Of a DNA stretch of 64,000 nucleotides, positions 34,615-43,900 are shown piece after piece. Below the pieces are notes generated by a model that saw only the letters and a list, made by a program, of their open reading frames with translations, was not told where the DNA came from and did not search any database. Both the position numbers and the translations under genes were made by a program. Every line of letters begins with the position of its first letter. The stretch's first letter is position 1. This DNA is from Rariglobus sp967755175 (GTDB lineage: Bacteria; Verrucomicrobiota; Verrucomicrobiia; Opitutales; Opitutaceae). Location: NCBI GenBank assembly GCA_967755175.1, contig CBRAFO010000006.1:1-64000 (forward strand), in the 5' to 3' direction.

Positions 34615-35165
34615 AAGGGCTGCGATGCGGTGCCTTGGAGGTGAAAACGCACCTTCACCACGGGGTCGACTTTGAGCACTGCGAATTTGCGAATGATCGG
34701 CAGACCGAAGTCGCGCGTATCGAACGGAGCCTCGCCGTCGATGGAGTAGAGCTTTTGGTCGGTCGTGATCGTGACCGGAAACGCGATCTCGCGGGTGACA
34801 TCGTGAAACACGAGCACGCCCTTCGCGTTCAAGCGGCCATCGGCATCGGTGGGCTCGATCGCCTTTAATGTGAAGACGGCGTCGGGGTGATGCCGGGTGT
34901 CTTGCCACTCATGCATGGCAGTGTCGCGAGCCGCCTTGCCCGTGTGCAGATCGTTAAAATGAAAGCTGATCGTCGCGCCGGCGACACGACCGGAATCCAC
35001 CGTGATCGTCGCGTGGTAGGCGTCCAACGTCGCAGTGAAGGAATCGACCGTGGCTTTGACGGCGACTTCGACGTGCGACTGCGTCGGATCAAGCGCCAGA
35101 GGCAACGGAGCGGCCGCCGCAAAAACCGGCAGCAAGGCAACCAACACGGGAAGCAACCATTTCAT
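34611..35165 (-). CDS. YceI-family periplasmic protein
   Basis: 184 residues from ATG 35165. Signal peptide MKWLLPVLVALLPVFAAAA, then the YceI lipocalin-like beta barrel: LDPTQSHVEVAVKATVDSF, RDTAMHEWQDTRHHPDAVF, VTREIAFPVTI and DTRDFGLPI. Related proteins bind polyisoprenoid lipids such as ubiquinone precursors. It overlaps the polyprenyl synthase gene by 4 bases. Confidence 0.92.
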   Translation of the reverse strand: MKWLLPVLVALLPVFAAAAPLPLALDPTQSHVEVAVKATVDSFTATLDAYHATITVDSGRVAGATISFHFNDLHTGKAARDTAMHEWQDTRHHPDAVFTLKAIEPTDADGRLNAKGVLVFHDVTREIAFPVTITTDQKLYSIDGEAPFDTRDFGLPIIRKFAVLKVDPVVKVRFHLQGTASQPL

Positions 35166-35310
35166 CGGGAAAACATACTCGCGGCATATGAATCGGGCAT
35201 GAATGCCTGATTTATTTTTATTCATGTCGGCGATGGTTTACCCATGAAGCTCGGGGATGTCCAAACCGGGGTTGGCTTTTGCTTCGCAAGCTGTGAGCCT
35301 GCCGGCCCGT

Positions 35311-36099
35311 ATGAAGTCCGTCCTCGATTTTAAAGCCCGGAAGGGCAAAGGCCGCATCAGCATGTCGACAGCCTATGCGCATTGGGAGGCGCGGTTCCTG
35401 GCCGCTTCGCCCGTCGATTGCGTGCTGGTCGGCGACAGCGTGGCCACCGTGGTGGACGGAGAGCCCACGACCTTCGCTGCGACGCCCGAGATCATGGCGC
35501 GCCACACGGCGGCCGTCGCCCGCGGACTCGCCGGAAGCAAGTTTCTCATCGCGGACTTCCCCTTTCTCTCTGCCCGCAAAGGCATCGTCGCCGCCGTCGA
35601 GTGCGCCAGCCTGTTGATGCGTGCAGGTGCGCACGCCGTTAAAATCGAGGGCATCGATGGACACGAAGACGTCGTCCGCCACCTCGTTCAATCCGGCGTC
35701 CCGGTGATCGGCCACCTCGGCCTCACACCTCAATCGGTCAACGGCCTCGGTGGTTACAAGGTCCAAGGTAAAACCGATTCGTCCGCCACCGAGCTGCTGC
35801 GTCAGGCTCGCGCGGTCGAAGCCGCCGGAGCCTCCGGTCTGGTCATCGAATGCGTCCCCGCGGACGTTGCCCGCGAAATCACCGAGGCGCTGGCGATCCC
35901 GGTCATCGGCATCGGCGCCGGTCCGCACACGGACGGACAAGTGTTAGTGTTTCACGATATGCTGGGACTCAACCCGGGCTTCGCCGCGAAGTTCGTGCGC
36001 ACCTTCGCCGATGGGAATAAAACCGTGGCCAACGGCCTCTCCTCCTTCGCCGAGGCGGTCGCCGACGGCAGTTTCCCCAGTAAAAAAGAATCTTACTAG
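35311..36099 (+). CDS. panB: 3-methyl-2-oxobutanoate hydroxymethyltransferase
   Basis: 262 residues from ATG 35311. TIM-barrel enzyme making ketopantoate for pantothenate and CoA synthesis. Landmarks: MSTAYAHWEARFLA, DCVLVGDSVATVV (metal Asp), AGAHAVKIEG, PVIGHLGLTPQSVN, and IPVIGIGAGPHTDGQVLV with HDMLGL. First of three CoA-pathway genes on this strand (coaC and coaB follow). Confidence 0.93.
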   Translation: MKSVLDFKARKGKGRISMSTAYAHWEARFLAASPVDCVLVGDSVATVVDGEPTTFAATPEIMARHTAAVARGLAGSKFLIADFPFLSARKGIVAAVECASLLMRAGAHAVKIEGIDGHEDVVRHLVQSGVPVIGHLGLTPQSVNGLGGYKVQGKTDSSATELLRQARAVEAAGASGLVIECVPADVAREITEALAIPVIGIGAGPHTDGQVLVFHDMLGLNPGFAAKFVRTFADGNKTVANGLSSFAEAVADGSFPSKKESY

Positions 36100-36238
36100 A
36101 ATCCGAAATGTCACAGAGGTGGAAAGAGGACGCACCGAGCGCCACAGAGCCAGACAACCAAACCGTTTCCCGGTCTTCTCGGTGACACTCCGTGCATCCT
36201 CTTTCTGCCTCTGTGACTAAAACGCGTTCACTTTTTCC
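36100..36238. repeat. Inverted repeat spacer panB/coaC
   Basis: TCACAGAGG (36111-36119) pairs with CCTCTGTGA (36208-36216), and AAGAGGACGCAC further in pairs imperfectly with GTGCATCCTCTT. It looks like a dispersed repeat of the 'CACAGAGG' type rather than a terminator. Confidence 0.6.
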
Positions 36239-36799
36239 ATGACTGCACACAAGCCCCGCCTGCTCTTCCTGCTCACCGGCTCCATCTCCTGTTACAAGGC
36301 GTGTTTCGCGATTTCGCGGCTCGTGCAAGCCGGCATCGAGGTGCGCACGGTCGCCACGCCCGCCGCGCTCCAGTTCGTGGGCAAAGCCACCCTCGAAGGC
36401 CTCACCGGCCAGCCCGTGGCCAGCGACATGTGGGAGCCGGGCCGGGCCATGGAACACATTAACCTCGCCCGCTGGGCCGACCTCGCACTCGTCGCGCCCG
36501 CCACCGCCAACACCATCAACCGCCTCGCCACGGGCATGGCCGACGACTTGGTCGGAAGCCTGTTTCTCGCGTGGGAGTTGAACAAAAAGCCGTGGTGGAT
36601 CGCCCCCGCGATGAACGTTGCGATGTTTAACCACCCGCTCACGCAAACGTCGCTCCAGAAGCTATCCGGCCTCGGCGTGCGCGTGCTCGACACCGGCTCC
36701 GGCACGCTCGCCTGCGGAGAAGAAGGCGCGGGCCGCCTGATGGAACCCGAGCGTCTCGTGACCGAGGTCCTCGTCCAACTCGGCACGAAGATCGCGTAA
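36239..36799 (+). CDS. coaC: Phosphopantothenoylcysteine decarboxylase
   Basis: 186 residues, FMN-dependent flavoprotein of CoA synthesis. Catalytic His is in MEHINLARWADLALVAPATA, Asn in the PAMN motif (APAMNVAMF), and Cys in the flap GTLACGEEGAGRL. In most bacteria this domain is fused to CoaB; here it ends with its own stop and coaB starts 121 bases later. Confidence 0.92.
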   Translation: MTAHKPRLLFLLTGSISCYKACFAISRLVQAGIEVRTVATPAALQFVGKATLEGLTGQPVASDMWEPGRAMEHINLARWADLALVAPATANTINRLATGMADDLVGSLFLAWELNKKPWWIAPAMNVAMFNHPLTQTSLQKLSGLGVRVLDTGSGTLACGEEGAGRLMEPERLVTEVLVQLGTKIA

Positions 36800-36813
36800 C
36801 CGCCTTCTCTTTT

Positions 36814-36912
36814 ATTCGTTCTCGTTCTCTTACTCGTTCTCGTTCTCGAATTCCACCCCAGCCGCCTGCCGGTCAACCCGAGAACGAGTAAGAGAACGAA
36901 GAACGAGAACGA
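36814..36912. repeat. Inverted array of CGTTCT hexamers
   Basis: Left half (36814-36848) is built from CGTTCT/CGTTCTC units, and right half (36879-36912) is its reverse complement with minor differences. Sits between coaC and coaB. A second array of the same kind is at 52534-52620. Confidence 0.8.
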
Positions 36913-36920
36913 TTTCCCCC

Positions 36921-37565
36921 ATGCGCATCCTCGTCACCTCTGGCGCCACCCGCGAACCCATCGATGCGGTGCGTTTCCTGTCCAACGTCAGCACCGGCCG
37001 CACCGGCGCGCTGCTCGCCGACGCCCTCGCCCACCATGGCCACGCCGTGACCTTGCTCCATGGCGAAGCCGCAGTGCGCCCGGCGACTGCGAGCCCCGTT
37101 GCCACCGAAGCATTTTCCTCCACGGAAAACCTGCAGGCCCAACTCCGCCGACTGCTCGGCACGGGCAACTACGACGCCGTTATCCACGCGGCCGCCGTGT
37201 CCGACTATCGCCCCGTCGAAACGTGCGGTGGCAAGCTCACCTCTTACGCCCCCGAGCTCACCTTGCACCTCGTGCCCACGCCCAAGCTCTTGCCCGCACT
37301 CAAGCATTACGCGCCCCGCCCGCTCAAAGTGATCGGCTTCAAGCTCACCGCCGGCGCCGATGCCGAGGGCCGGTCGGTGGCCGTGGCGAAACTCTTCGCG
37401 GCCGGCACGGTGGACGCCGTGATTCACAACGACATGGACGACCTCGCCACGGGTGACGCCCGCCCTTTCGCCGCTTGGCGCGCCCTCCAGCAGACTCCCG
37501 AGCCCCTCGCCGGCATCGGAAGCTTGGTCAGTTGGCTCAACGCCTTTGTCGCCGAGTCCGAATAA
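36921..37565 (+). CDS. coaB: Phosphopantothenate-cysteine ligase (separate CoaB)
   Basis: 214 residues. Begins RILVTSGATREPIDAVRFLS with NVSTGRTGALLADALA, then HAAAVSDYRPVE, the reactive Lys region CGGKLTS, and VIGFKLTAG. These correspond to the C-terminal (CoaB) half of the usual CoaBC. It joins cysteine to 4'-phosphopantothenate using a nucleotide. The start at 36921 gives a complete domain with no trace of the decarboxylase part, so the split is real. Confidence 0.9.
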   Translation: MRILVTSGATREPIDAVRFLSNVSTGRTGALLADALAHHGHAVTLLHGEAAVRPATASPVATEAFSSTENLQAQLRRLLGTGNYDAVIHAAAVSDYRPVETCGGKLTSYAPELTLHLVPTPKLLPALKHYAPRPLKVIGFKLTAGADAEGRSVAVAKLFAAGTVDAVIHNDMDDLATGDARPFAAWRALQQTPEPLAGIGSLVSWLNAFVAESE

Positions 37566-37668
37566 AGCCGGCAGGCAACACGCGTCTCAGCCAACCGGTT
37601 GGAAAAGATCCACCCACCCACGCGCCCCGCCCCAAAGCACCCCGCTCCCAGGTCCAGTCCCCAAACCC

Positions 37669-37693
37669 GTTTGTCACTTATTAAGTGACAAAC
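37669..37693 (+). repeat. Family 1 palindrome, copy 3 (between coaB and feoA)
   Basis: Perfect 12-base core arms around central T at 37681. The preceding 18 bases include GTCCAGTCCCCAA, matching the corresponding flank of copy 1 (opposite strand) and of copy 2 (opposite strand). Confidence 0.95.
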
Positions 37694-37801
37694 TGGTTAA
37701 CTTGACCGAGAGGCGGACGCACGGCGGTGAGACGCACCCCCGCTTCGGCTAATTGGCCTCATAAAATCCGGAGAACGTTGCGCGGAGTTCGATTCGCCGC
37801 G

Positions 37802-37831
37802 TTGACACTGAAACTGAGTCTCAGTCATATT
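37802..37831 (+). promoter_or_regulatory. Putative feo promoter with Fur-like operator
   Basis: TTGACA at 37802-37807 and CATATT at 37826-37831 are 18 bases apart. The spacer holds the palindrome ACTGAG-T-CTCAGT (37813-37825). A palindrome inside a promoter ahead of iron-uptake genes suggests Fur-type repression. The implied transcript start (about 37838) leaves almost no leader for an ATG at 37844, so either the -10 choice or that start codon may be off. Confidence 0.5.
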
Positions 37832-37843
37832 TCAGGCTTTCCA

Positions 37844-38104
37844 ATGAACGTCGATTCGCGACTCCAGCGTCCGCACATGACCCTTTCCGAGCTCCCCACC
37901 GGGGCGGCTGGTCGCGTATGCGCATTGAACGGGGCGGCCGACATCTGCCAGCGACTCCGCGAGATGGGTTTCTGCGAGTCCGCCGTCATCGAGAAGATCT
38001 CCGGTCGCTCCACGTTGCTTTGCCAGGTTTGCGGCATGCGCGTCGCCCTCGGCGAGGGCGTTGCCAAGCACATCACGGTGGAACTCATCCGCCCGGCGCG
38101 TTGA
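37844..38104 (+). CDS. feoA: FeoA-family protein 1
   Basis: 86 residues from ATG 37844 (AGG seven bases upstream). An internal ATG at 37877 gives the family's usual length and a longer leader. SH3-like fold: LSELPTGAAGRV, CQRLREMGFCESAVIEKI, MRVALGEGVAKHITVEL. It carries extra Cys residues (CALNGAADICQ, LCQVCGM) not seen in the second FeoA. Cytosolic partner of the FeoB Fe2+ transporter. Confidence 0.88.
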   Translation: MNVDSRLQRPHMTLSELPTGAAGRVCALNGAADICQRLREMGFCESAVIEKISGRSTLLCQVCGMRVALGEGVAKHITVELIRPAR

Positions 38105-38130
38105 GGCGTTCCGGCCCGTCGCCCTCCTTT

Positions 38131-38367
38131 ATGGCCGAGCTTATCACGCTTTCATCCCTCGCCGTCGGCGCCACCGCCGTGCTGCGCGAGTTCCCCAAGC
38201 AAGGGGTCGCTTTTCTACGCCTGCGTGAGATGGGGATGCTGCCCGGCACTTCGATTACCCTCGTGCGCACCGCCCCGTTCGGCGATCCGATCGAAATCAA
38301 GGTGCGTGGCTACAACCTCACGCTCCGCAAGTCGGAAGCCGACCACGTCTTGGTGGAGTTGAAATGA
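38131..38367 (+). CDS. feoA: FeoA-family protein 2
   Basis: 78 residues from ATG 38131. TLSSLAVGATAVL, FLRLREMGMLPGTSITLV and GYNLTLRKSEADHVLVEL are standard FeoA features. It overlaps feoB by ATGA, so it is the FeoA most tightly tied to FeoB. Two tandem feoA genes occur in several iron-uptake operons; division of labour is unknown. Confidence 0.92.
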   Translation: MAELITLSSLAVGATAVLREFPKQGVAFLRLREMGMLPGTSITLVRTAPFGDPIEIKVRGYNLTLRKSEADHVLVELK

Positions 38368-40469
38368 GCAACGCGTCCAAGTCCCCCGTTTACGCGCTGG
38401 TCGGCAATCCGAACTGCGGCAAGTCCACGCTGTTCAACGCCCTCACCGGTCTGAAACAGAAGGTGGGCAACTACCCGGGCGTTACCGTCGAGCGTAAGAT
38501 CGGCACCGCCTACACGCAGCATGGGCATCCGCTCACGTTGATCGACCTGCCCGGCACTTACTCGCTGGCCGCGCGTTCGCCCGACGAGGCCGTGACCCGC
38601 GACGTGCTCTTGGGCCGCCGCACCGATACCGCGATGCCTGATCGCATCGTGTGCGTCGTCGATGCTACCAATCTCGAGCGCAACCTCTACCTCGTTCACC
38701 AGATTCTCGACCTCGGTCGGCCGGTGATCCTCGTTCTCAACATGATGGACGTCGCCGAACAGGCGGGCATCCGCATCCACACCGCGCGGCTCGAACACAC
38801 CCTCGGCATTCCGGTGATCGTGTGCGCCGCCTCCAGCGGACGCGGCATCATCGACCTCAAGCTCGCCCTCAGCCGACCCGATCTCCCGCTCTCGCGTCAC
38901 GCTTGGGACATTCCCACCGCCATCGCGCCCGCCGTCTCGGAGTTGCAAGCGTCGCTTCAGGACAGCGACACCAAGCCGCCGCTCATCGCTCGCGCCGAGG
39001 CACTGCTCCTTCTCACAGACCCGGACCGCCTGCGCGTTGCCGGATCGACTCCGCTTTCCGACCGCACCCACGACATTCTCGCCACGTGGGAAAAGCGCTG
39101 GGCCTCCGAGGGCACCGACTGGGCCGGCGCACTCGTCAACGCCCGTTACGATAGCATCGGCCGCCTCACGTCCGATATCGTTAGCACCGCCCCGACCGCA
39201 CCCATCGGCCCGAGCCACAGCGACCGTATCGATGCGTGGGTCACGCACCCGGTGTGGGGCTGGTGCATCTTCGGCGTGCTCATGGCCGCGATGTTCCTGA
39301 GTATCTTCACGCTCGCGGGCATTCCGATGGGCTGGATCGAAAGCCTGATGGGCGTCGTATCGGATTGGGCATCAGGCCTGATTCCGGCCGGCGACCTGCA
39401 TGACCTGGTGATCGATGGCGCCCTCGCCGGGGTAAGTGGCGTGATCGTTTTCCTCCCGCAGATCCTGATTCTATTCCTGTTCATCGGCCTGCTCGAAAGC
39501 ACCGGCTACATGGCGCGCGCAGCGTTCATCATGGACCGCCTGATGAGCAAAGTGGGGCTCAACGGTCGCAGCTTCATCCCGCTGCTCGGCTCCTACGCCT
39601 GCGCGATTCCCGGCATCATGGCCGCTCGCACCATCGAGCAACCCAAGGACCGTCTCGTCACCATCCTCGTCGCGCCCTTCATGAGCTGCTCGGCGCGGCT
39701 GCCGGTTTACCTGCTGCTGATCGCGGCGCTGGTGCCGAACGAGCAAGTGCCCGTCGGCCTGAAGATCGGCATCATGCTCCTCATGTATGCGCTCGGCACG
39801 TTCGGCGCATTCGGGTTCGCGTGGTTCTTCAAGAAAACGCTCCTGCGCAGCTCGCCTCCGCTGATGATCATGGAGCTGCCGCCCTACCGGTTGCCCCGTA
39901 TGCGCGACGTGTTGCACCAGATGATCGAGCGCGCCGGCATTTTCGTGAAACGCGCCGGCACGATCATCCTCGGCCTTTCCATCGTGCTCTGGTTCCTCGC
40001 GACGTATCCGAAGTCCCCCGACGGCACACCGCAGCAAGACCAACTCGCGCACAGCTTCGCCGGACGCGCGGGCCACGCCATCGAACCCGCAATCGCTCCG
40101 CTAGGCTTCGACTGGCGCATCGGCATCGGGTTGATCAACTCCTTCGCCGCGCGCGAGGTGTTCAACAGCGCGATGGGCGTGATCTTCGCCGTCGAGACCA
40201 ACGACGACGAGGCGGCGACGCGCCTCCACTTGCGCGATGCGCTCCGTGCGGCAGAACGTCCAGACGGCACCAAGCTGTTCACGCCGTTGATCTGTCTAAA
40301 CCTGATGTTCTTCTACGTCTTCTCGATGCAGTGCATCAGCACGCTCGCGGTGGTGAAGCGCGAGACCAACTCCTGGCGCTGGCCGCTCTTCCAGCTCGGC
40401 TATATGACGAGCTTCGCCTGGCTGCTATGCCTCCTCGTCTACCAGGTGGGCCGGGCGCTCGGATATTGA
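38364..40469 (+). CDS. feoB: Ferrous iron transport protein FeoB
   Basis: 701 residues. N-terminal GTPase has G1 GNPNCGKS, G3 DLPGTYSL and G4 NMMD. The membrane part begins near 290 with Gate motifs FIPLLGSYACAIPGIMAART (first) and CSARLPVYLLLI. Helices follow through the C-terminus, which has no long Cys tail. It imports Fe2+ across the inner membrane. Overlaps feoA 2 at its start; followed by a repeat and a small Cys-rich protein. Confidence 0.97.
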   Translation: MSNASKSPVYALVGNPNCGKSTLFNALTGLKQKVGNYPGVTVERKIGTAYTQHGHPLTLIDLPGTYSLAARSPDEAVTRDVLLGRRTDTAMPDRIVCVVDATNLERNLYLVHQILDLGRPVILVLNMMDVAEQAGIRIHTARLEHTLGIPVIVCAASSGRGIIDLKLALSRPDLPLSRHAWDIPTAIAPAVSELQASLQDSDTKPPLIARAEALLLLTDPDRLRVAGSTPLSDRTHDILATWEKRWASEGTDWAGALVNARYDSIGRLTSDIVSTAPTAPIGPSHSDRIDAWVTHPVWGWCIFGVLMAAMFLSIFTLAGIPMGWIESLMGVVSDWASGLIPAGDLHDLVIDGALAGVSGVIVFLPQILILFLFIGLLESTGYMARAAFIMDRLMSKVGLNGRSFIPLLGSYACAIPGIMAARTIEQPKDRLVTILVAPFMSCSARLPVYLLLIAALVPNEQVPVGLKIGIMLLMYALGTFGAFGFAWFFKKTLLRSSPPLMIMELPPYRLPRMRDVLHQMIERAGIFVKRAGTIILGLSIVLWFLATYPKSPDGTPQQDQLAHSFAGRAGHAIEPAIAPLGFDWRIGIGLINSFAAREVFNSAMGVIFAVETNDDEAATRLHLRDALRAAERPDGTKLFTPLICLNLMFFYVFSMQCISTLAVVKRETNSWRWPLFQLGYMTSFAWLLCLLVYQVGRALGY

Positions 40470-40482
40470 AACCTGAATTTCT

Positions 40483-40565
40483 CCGCGGATTACGCGGATC
40501 GGCGCGGATAAAACACCACCGGGGCATCCCTGTCTTTTAATATCTGTGAAATCTGTGGTTAAGCC
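40483..40565. repeat. Dispersed repeat, CGCGGAT/GGGGCATCCCTG type, copy 1
   Basis: Starts just after the feoB stop. It contains CCGCGGATTACGCGGAT, CGCGGAT again, and ACCGGGGCATCCCTG-like sequence, and resembles 60999-61080, just after the pqiA stop. Both copies lie between co-directional genes. Confidence 0.7.
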
Positions 40566-40608
40566 TCCGGCGGTTTGCCCTTCCTGCATCCACGAATAAT
40601 TTCTGTCC

Positions 40609-40764
40609 ATGTTCGCCAACCTCCAGACTCCGCTCGCGCTCCTCGTCGTCGCCGTGACCTTGGCGCTCTTGGTGCGAAGCGCTTGGAAAAAACGCCGCAA
40701 GCCCGGTTGTGGCGGCGACTGCGGTTGTTCGACCACCGACTTCAAGGCGCGGCTCAAAAAGTAA
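40609..40764 (+). CDS. FeoB-associated Cys-rich membrane protein
   Basis: 51 residues. An N-terminal helix (TPLALLVVAVTLALLV), then basic KKRRKPG, then a Cys cluster CGGDCGCS, ending DFKARLKK. This matches the small FeoB-associated Cys-rich proteins that follow feoB in many bacteria and may sense or bind iron. It is 139 bases from feoB with a dispersed repeat between. Confidence 0.88.
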   Translation: MFANLQTPLALLVVAVTLALLVRSAWKKRRKPGCGGDCGCSTTDFKARLKK

Positions 40765-40873
40765 TCGTAGTCGCCCGCCGCTACGCCGCCTTCGGAATCA
40801 GGAACCCGCACCCACTCGTCCGATCAACCCCGCCAGCGCCGCGCGTGCGCGCATCACGGCAACGGAGCGGGCG

Positions 40874-40904
40874 CGAAAAAGCCCCGACGAGGTCGTCGGG
40901 GCTT
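40874..40904 (-). terminator. Rho-independent terminator of the 1132-aa protein gene
   Basis: Twelve-base stem AAGCCCCGACGA (40879-40890) with TCGTCGGGGCTT (40893-40904), a 2-base loop, and a run of five T on the minus strand. It lies 27 bases past the stop at 40932. Confidence 0.85.
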
Positions 40905-40931
40905 CGATTCGTTTAACTCGGCCCACTCAGC

Positions 40932-43900
40932 TCACAGCGGCTGCACGCCGAGCGTGCCGTCGAGGGACTTGCGGTAATCCACCGACTTCACGCGGGCCAA
41001 CTCGGTCTTCGCACGAATGAGACGCGGCTTAAGCGAGAGGCGGGCGGCCACGTCGGAATAACCGTCCTGGTCGAGAACCGCTTCGAGACTCTTCACGTGA
41101 TGCGCCCAGAGCGTGGTGTCGGCCTTCTGCTTCGCATCCAGACGGGCGAGATACCAGTCGCTGGCGAGCAGGTGCTCACGCGTGAACAGACCGCGCACTT
41201 CACGCGAATCGAGCCCGTGGCCGGCGGCGGTTTTTCCATGGGCCATGATTTCCAGAAGCGCCTTCAGCGGAGGGCAGGCCATCTCGATGCTGCCGTCGGC
41301 GAAGTAGCTTTCGGCCACGCGCTGATGGGTCGTGACAATGGTGTCCACGCCGTCGGCGAAGATATCCATGTCCTGCTGTTCGGGGCGGAGCATCTCGTCG
41401 GTAAACACGACATGCGGATGCGGGAACACGCGTCCGAAGTAGATGCGGACGAAACGCGTGGTGATGCGGTAGCCGAGACGGCTGGCGTAAACCATTTTTC
41501 CGCGGTGCTCGAAGTCGAGGAGCTGCTCAAAGCAGCCGTCGGCGAGGAGCGCGGCGGCGGAGCGCTCCTGCGCACTCATGCGCGAGAAAATCTCGGGCAC
41601 GAGCAACGACACATCGTGGTCAACGCGCACCTTCGGGCCGACGCAGCCGGCGGACGAAAGGAACACGTCGTGGCCGGTCAGGATCGACGAGACGAGCGCC
41701 GCGTTGAGATCGATAATCGGAGGCAGGGCGTTGAAGGGGCCTTTGGTGAGCGCGCCTTCGCTTCCGGCACCGGTGGTCGAGGGCGACTTGCCGGTCATCG
41801 AGCTGATGAACTCCATGAAGAGTTCGGGCAGTTCGAGGTAGTGGATCGGGTTGAAGCAGCAGAGCGCGCGAACGCCGGGTTCGGGCGGGTTGTTGCGACG
41901 GCCGGGCACGACTACGTTGACCGGGGTGAGCACGGGCTCGGTGGCGCCGATGCGACGGTGGAGACGCAGGCCGAGGTGGGCGAGCGCAGTGGCGCGCGGG
42001 TTGGCCACGTCGGGACGGACCTGCAAGTAGCGCGGATTCTTCGAGGGTTTGCCACCGACGATGCGCGGATGGGCGCTCGACACGAAGTAGGCGGGTGAGC
42101 CTTTGGTGGCCGCAGCCTTGCGGACGAGATCCTGCATGGGCGCGGTGTAGGCGGAGAAGCCAACGGCGTCCTCGATGAAAGCGCGGGCGTCCGCGGCCGT
42201 GAGCGGCTCGTAGTTCGACAGGAAGGTGCCGGGCGAGGAAATATCGGCTTCGGCCTGCTTGTCGTAGCCACGATGGATCGCGTCGTCGGGACGCTGGAAG
42301 AGGCGGGCTTCGCAGTTCTGGACGAACTTGAGCGAGGGCTGCGAAGGATCGGCGGCGGGCGCGACGACGGAGGCCGTGATGTCGTCTTCCATCTGCACCT
42401 TGGCGGCCGGGTGGAAGTCGTGGCGGAGGCCGAAGACGCGCCAGGAACCGTCTTCCTCGTAGCCGACTCGGAGCGTGTTCACGACGAGCTTCCGACCCTC
42501 GAGCTTCAGCTCGTAGCCGGGGCGACCGTTAATCGTGTCCACCGAGAAGTGCTTGCGCCAGTCGGCACCCCATTCGGCTTTGTGATAACGCTTCACCACG
42601 AAGACCAATTCCTTCACGTGGCGCGGAATGGCCTGGAGCCAGCTGTTGTAGGCGTCGGTGTAATCACGACGGGAAGGCGTAAGCAGTTTGATCACGCTGC
42701 CGAGGGTGCGCTCGGGGCTGAGGACGGGACGCTTATCTTTGCCGGCGAGCTTCGGATCGCGGAAGCGGTCGGAGTAGTCGCGAGCGAGGAGCGCGGTGAC
42801 GTTGTCGAAATCGCGATCAAAATCGGCGAGGAACACGTGACCAGGAAGGATCGCGTCGGAGATAGCCTTGGAGATCTCGGATTTGCCGCCACCCGACACG
42901 GTGCAGGGCTTATGGCAGAGCGTGGTCTCGGCAACGGTGCCGACGAGGCGCCACTGGCCGGGCTCGCCGCGCACGGGTTCCATGTGGACGCGGTAGCCGC
43001 TGGGGCGAATGTATGTCTTGCCCGCGAGAAGCTTGATCTGACGCGCAGCGCCGTCTTCGCCGGTCCACGTGATGCGCTGTTTGCGCAGATCGAAGTGAGT
43101 GGCTTCGGGAACGAGAACCGTATCGGCATCCTTCGCCGCGATGGCGTGGCCTTCGGGCTGCACGAGCCATTCGGAGGCGTCGCGTGCGAGCACGGCGGCA
43201 ATGGTGTAATCGCCGGCAGTCTCGCTGTAGCCAGAGAAGTCTTCGCCGAGGTCGTAGCTGGGGAACACCAGGGCGCCGCCGGCGTGCTCTTCCTCGGCGA
43301 GGCCGAAGAGATTCGCGGCGTAACTGATCTGGGTCTTCACCTCTTTCTTACAGTAGCCGTAGTAGTTGTCGGCGATGAGCGTGACCATGATGCCGCGGGC
43401 GTCACGGGCGCAGAGCTTGAAGGCGCTGCCGCCGTTGTAGAGCTCGTCTTCGGTCTTCCAGCACATGCCGTCGCGGCGCTGACGCGGGGTGGCGAGGTCC
43501 CAATGGGGAAGGCCAACGAGGTGTTTGCGCACACCGACGAGGTGCGGGGCGAGGATCACGCAACCGGTGTGGCCGGTCCAACCATCGACATCGAGAGCGG
43601 CATCGTTTTCGGCGAGGTAAGGATCGCCGGCGTTGCCGAAGATGGCTTCGACGAAATCAAGATTGGAAACGAGCGAGCCAGGTGCGAAGAAGCGGATCTC
43701 CATGCGTTTTTCGCCGATGAAGCCGGGCACGGCGGGAACAACGAGGGGGCGCAGGAGCAGCGAGACGATGCACTCGGCGGGAGCGGCCTGGCCGGCGGTG
43801 TAGGGCAAGCGGAGGAGGTCGGCGGGATGTCGCAACGCGAAGTCCACCATGCGCGAGAAGGTGACCTTCGGAACCGAAAGTTTGTCGTCGGGCACAGGCA

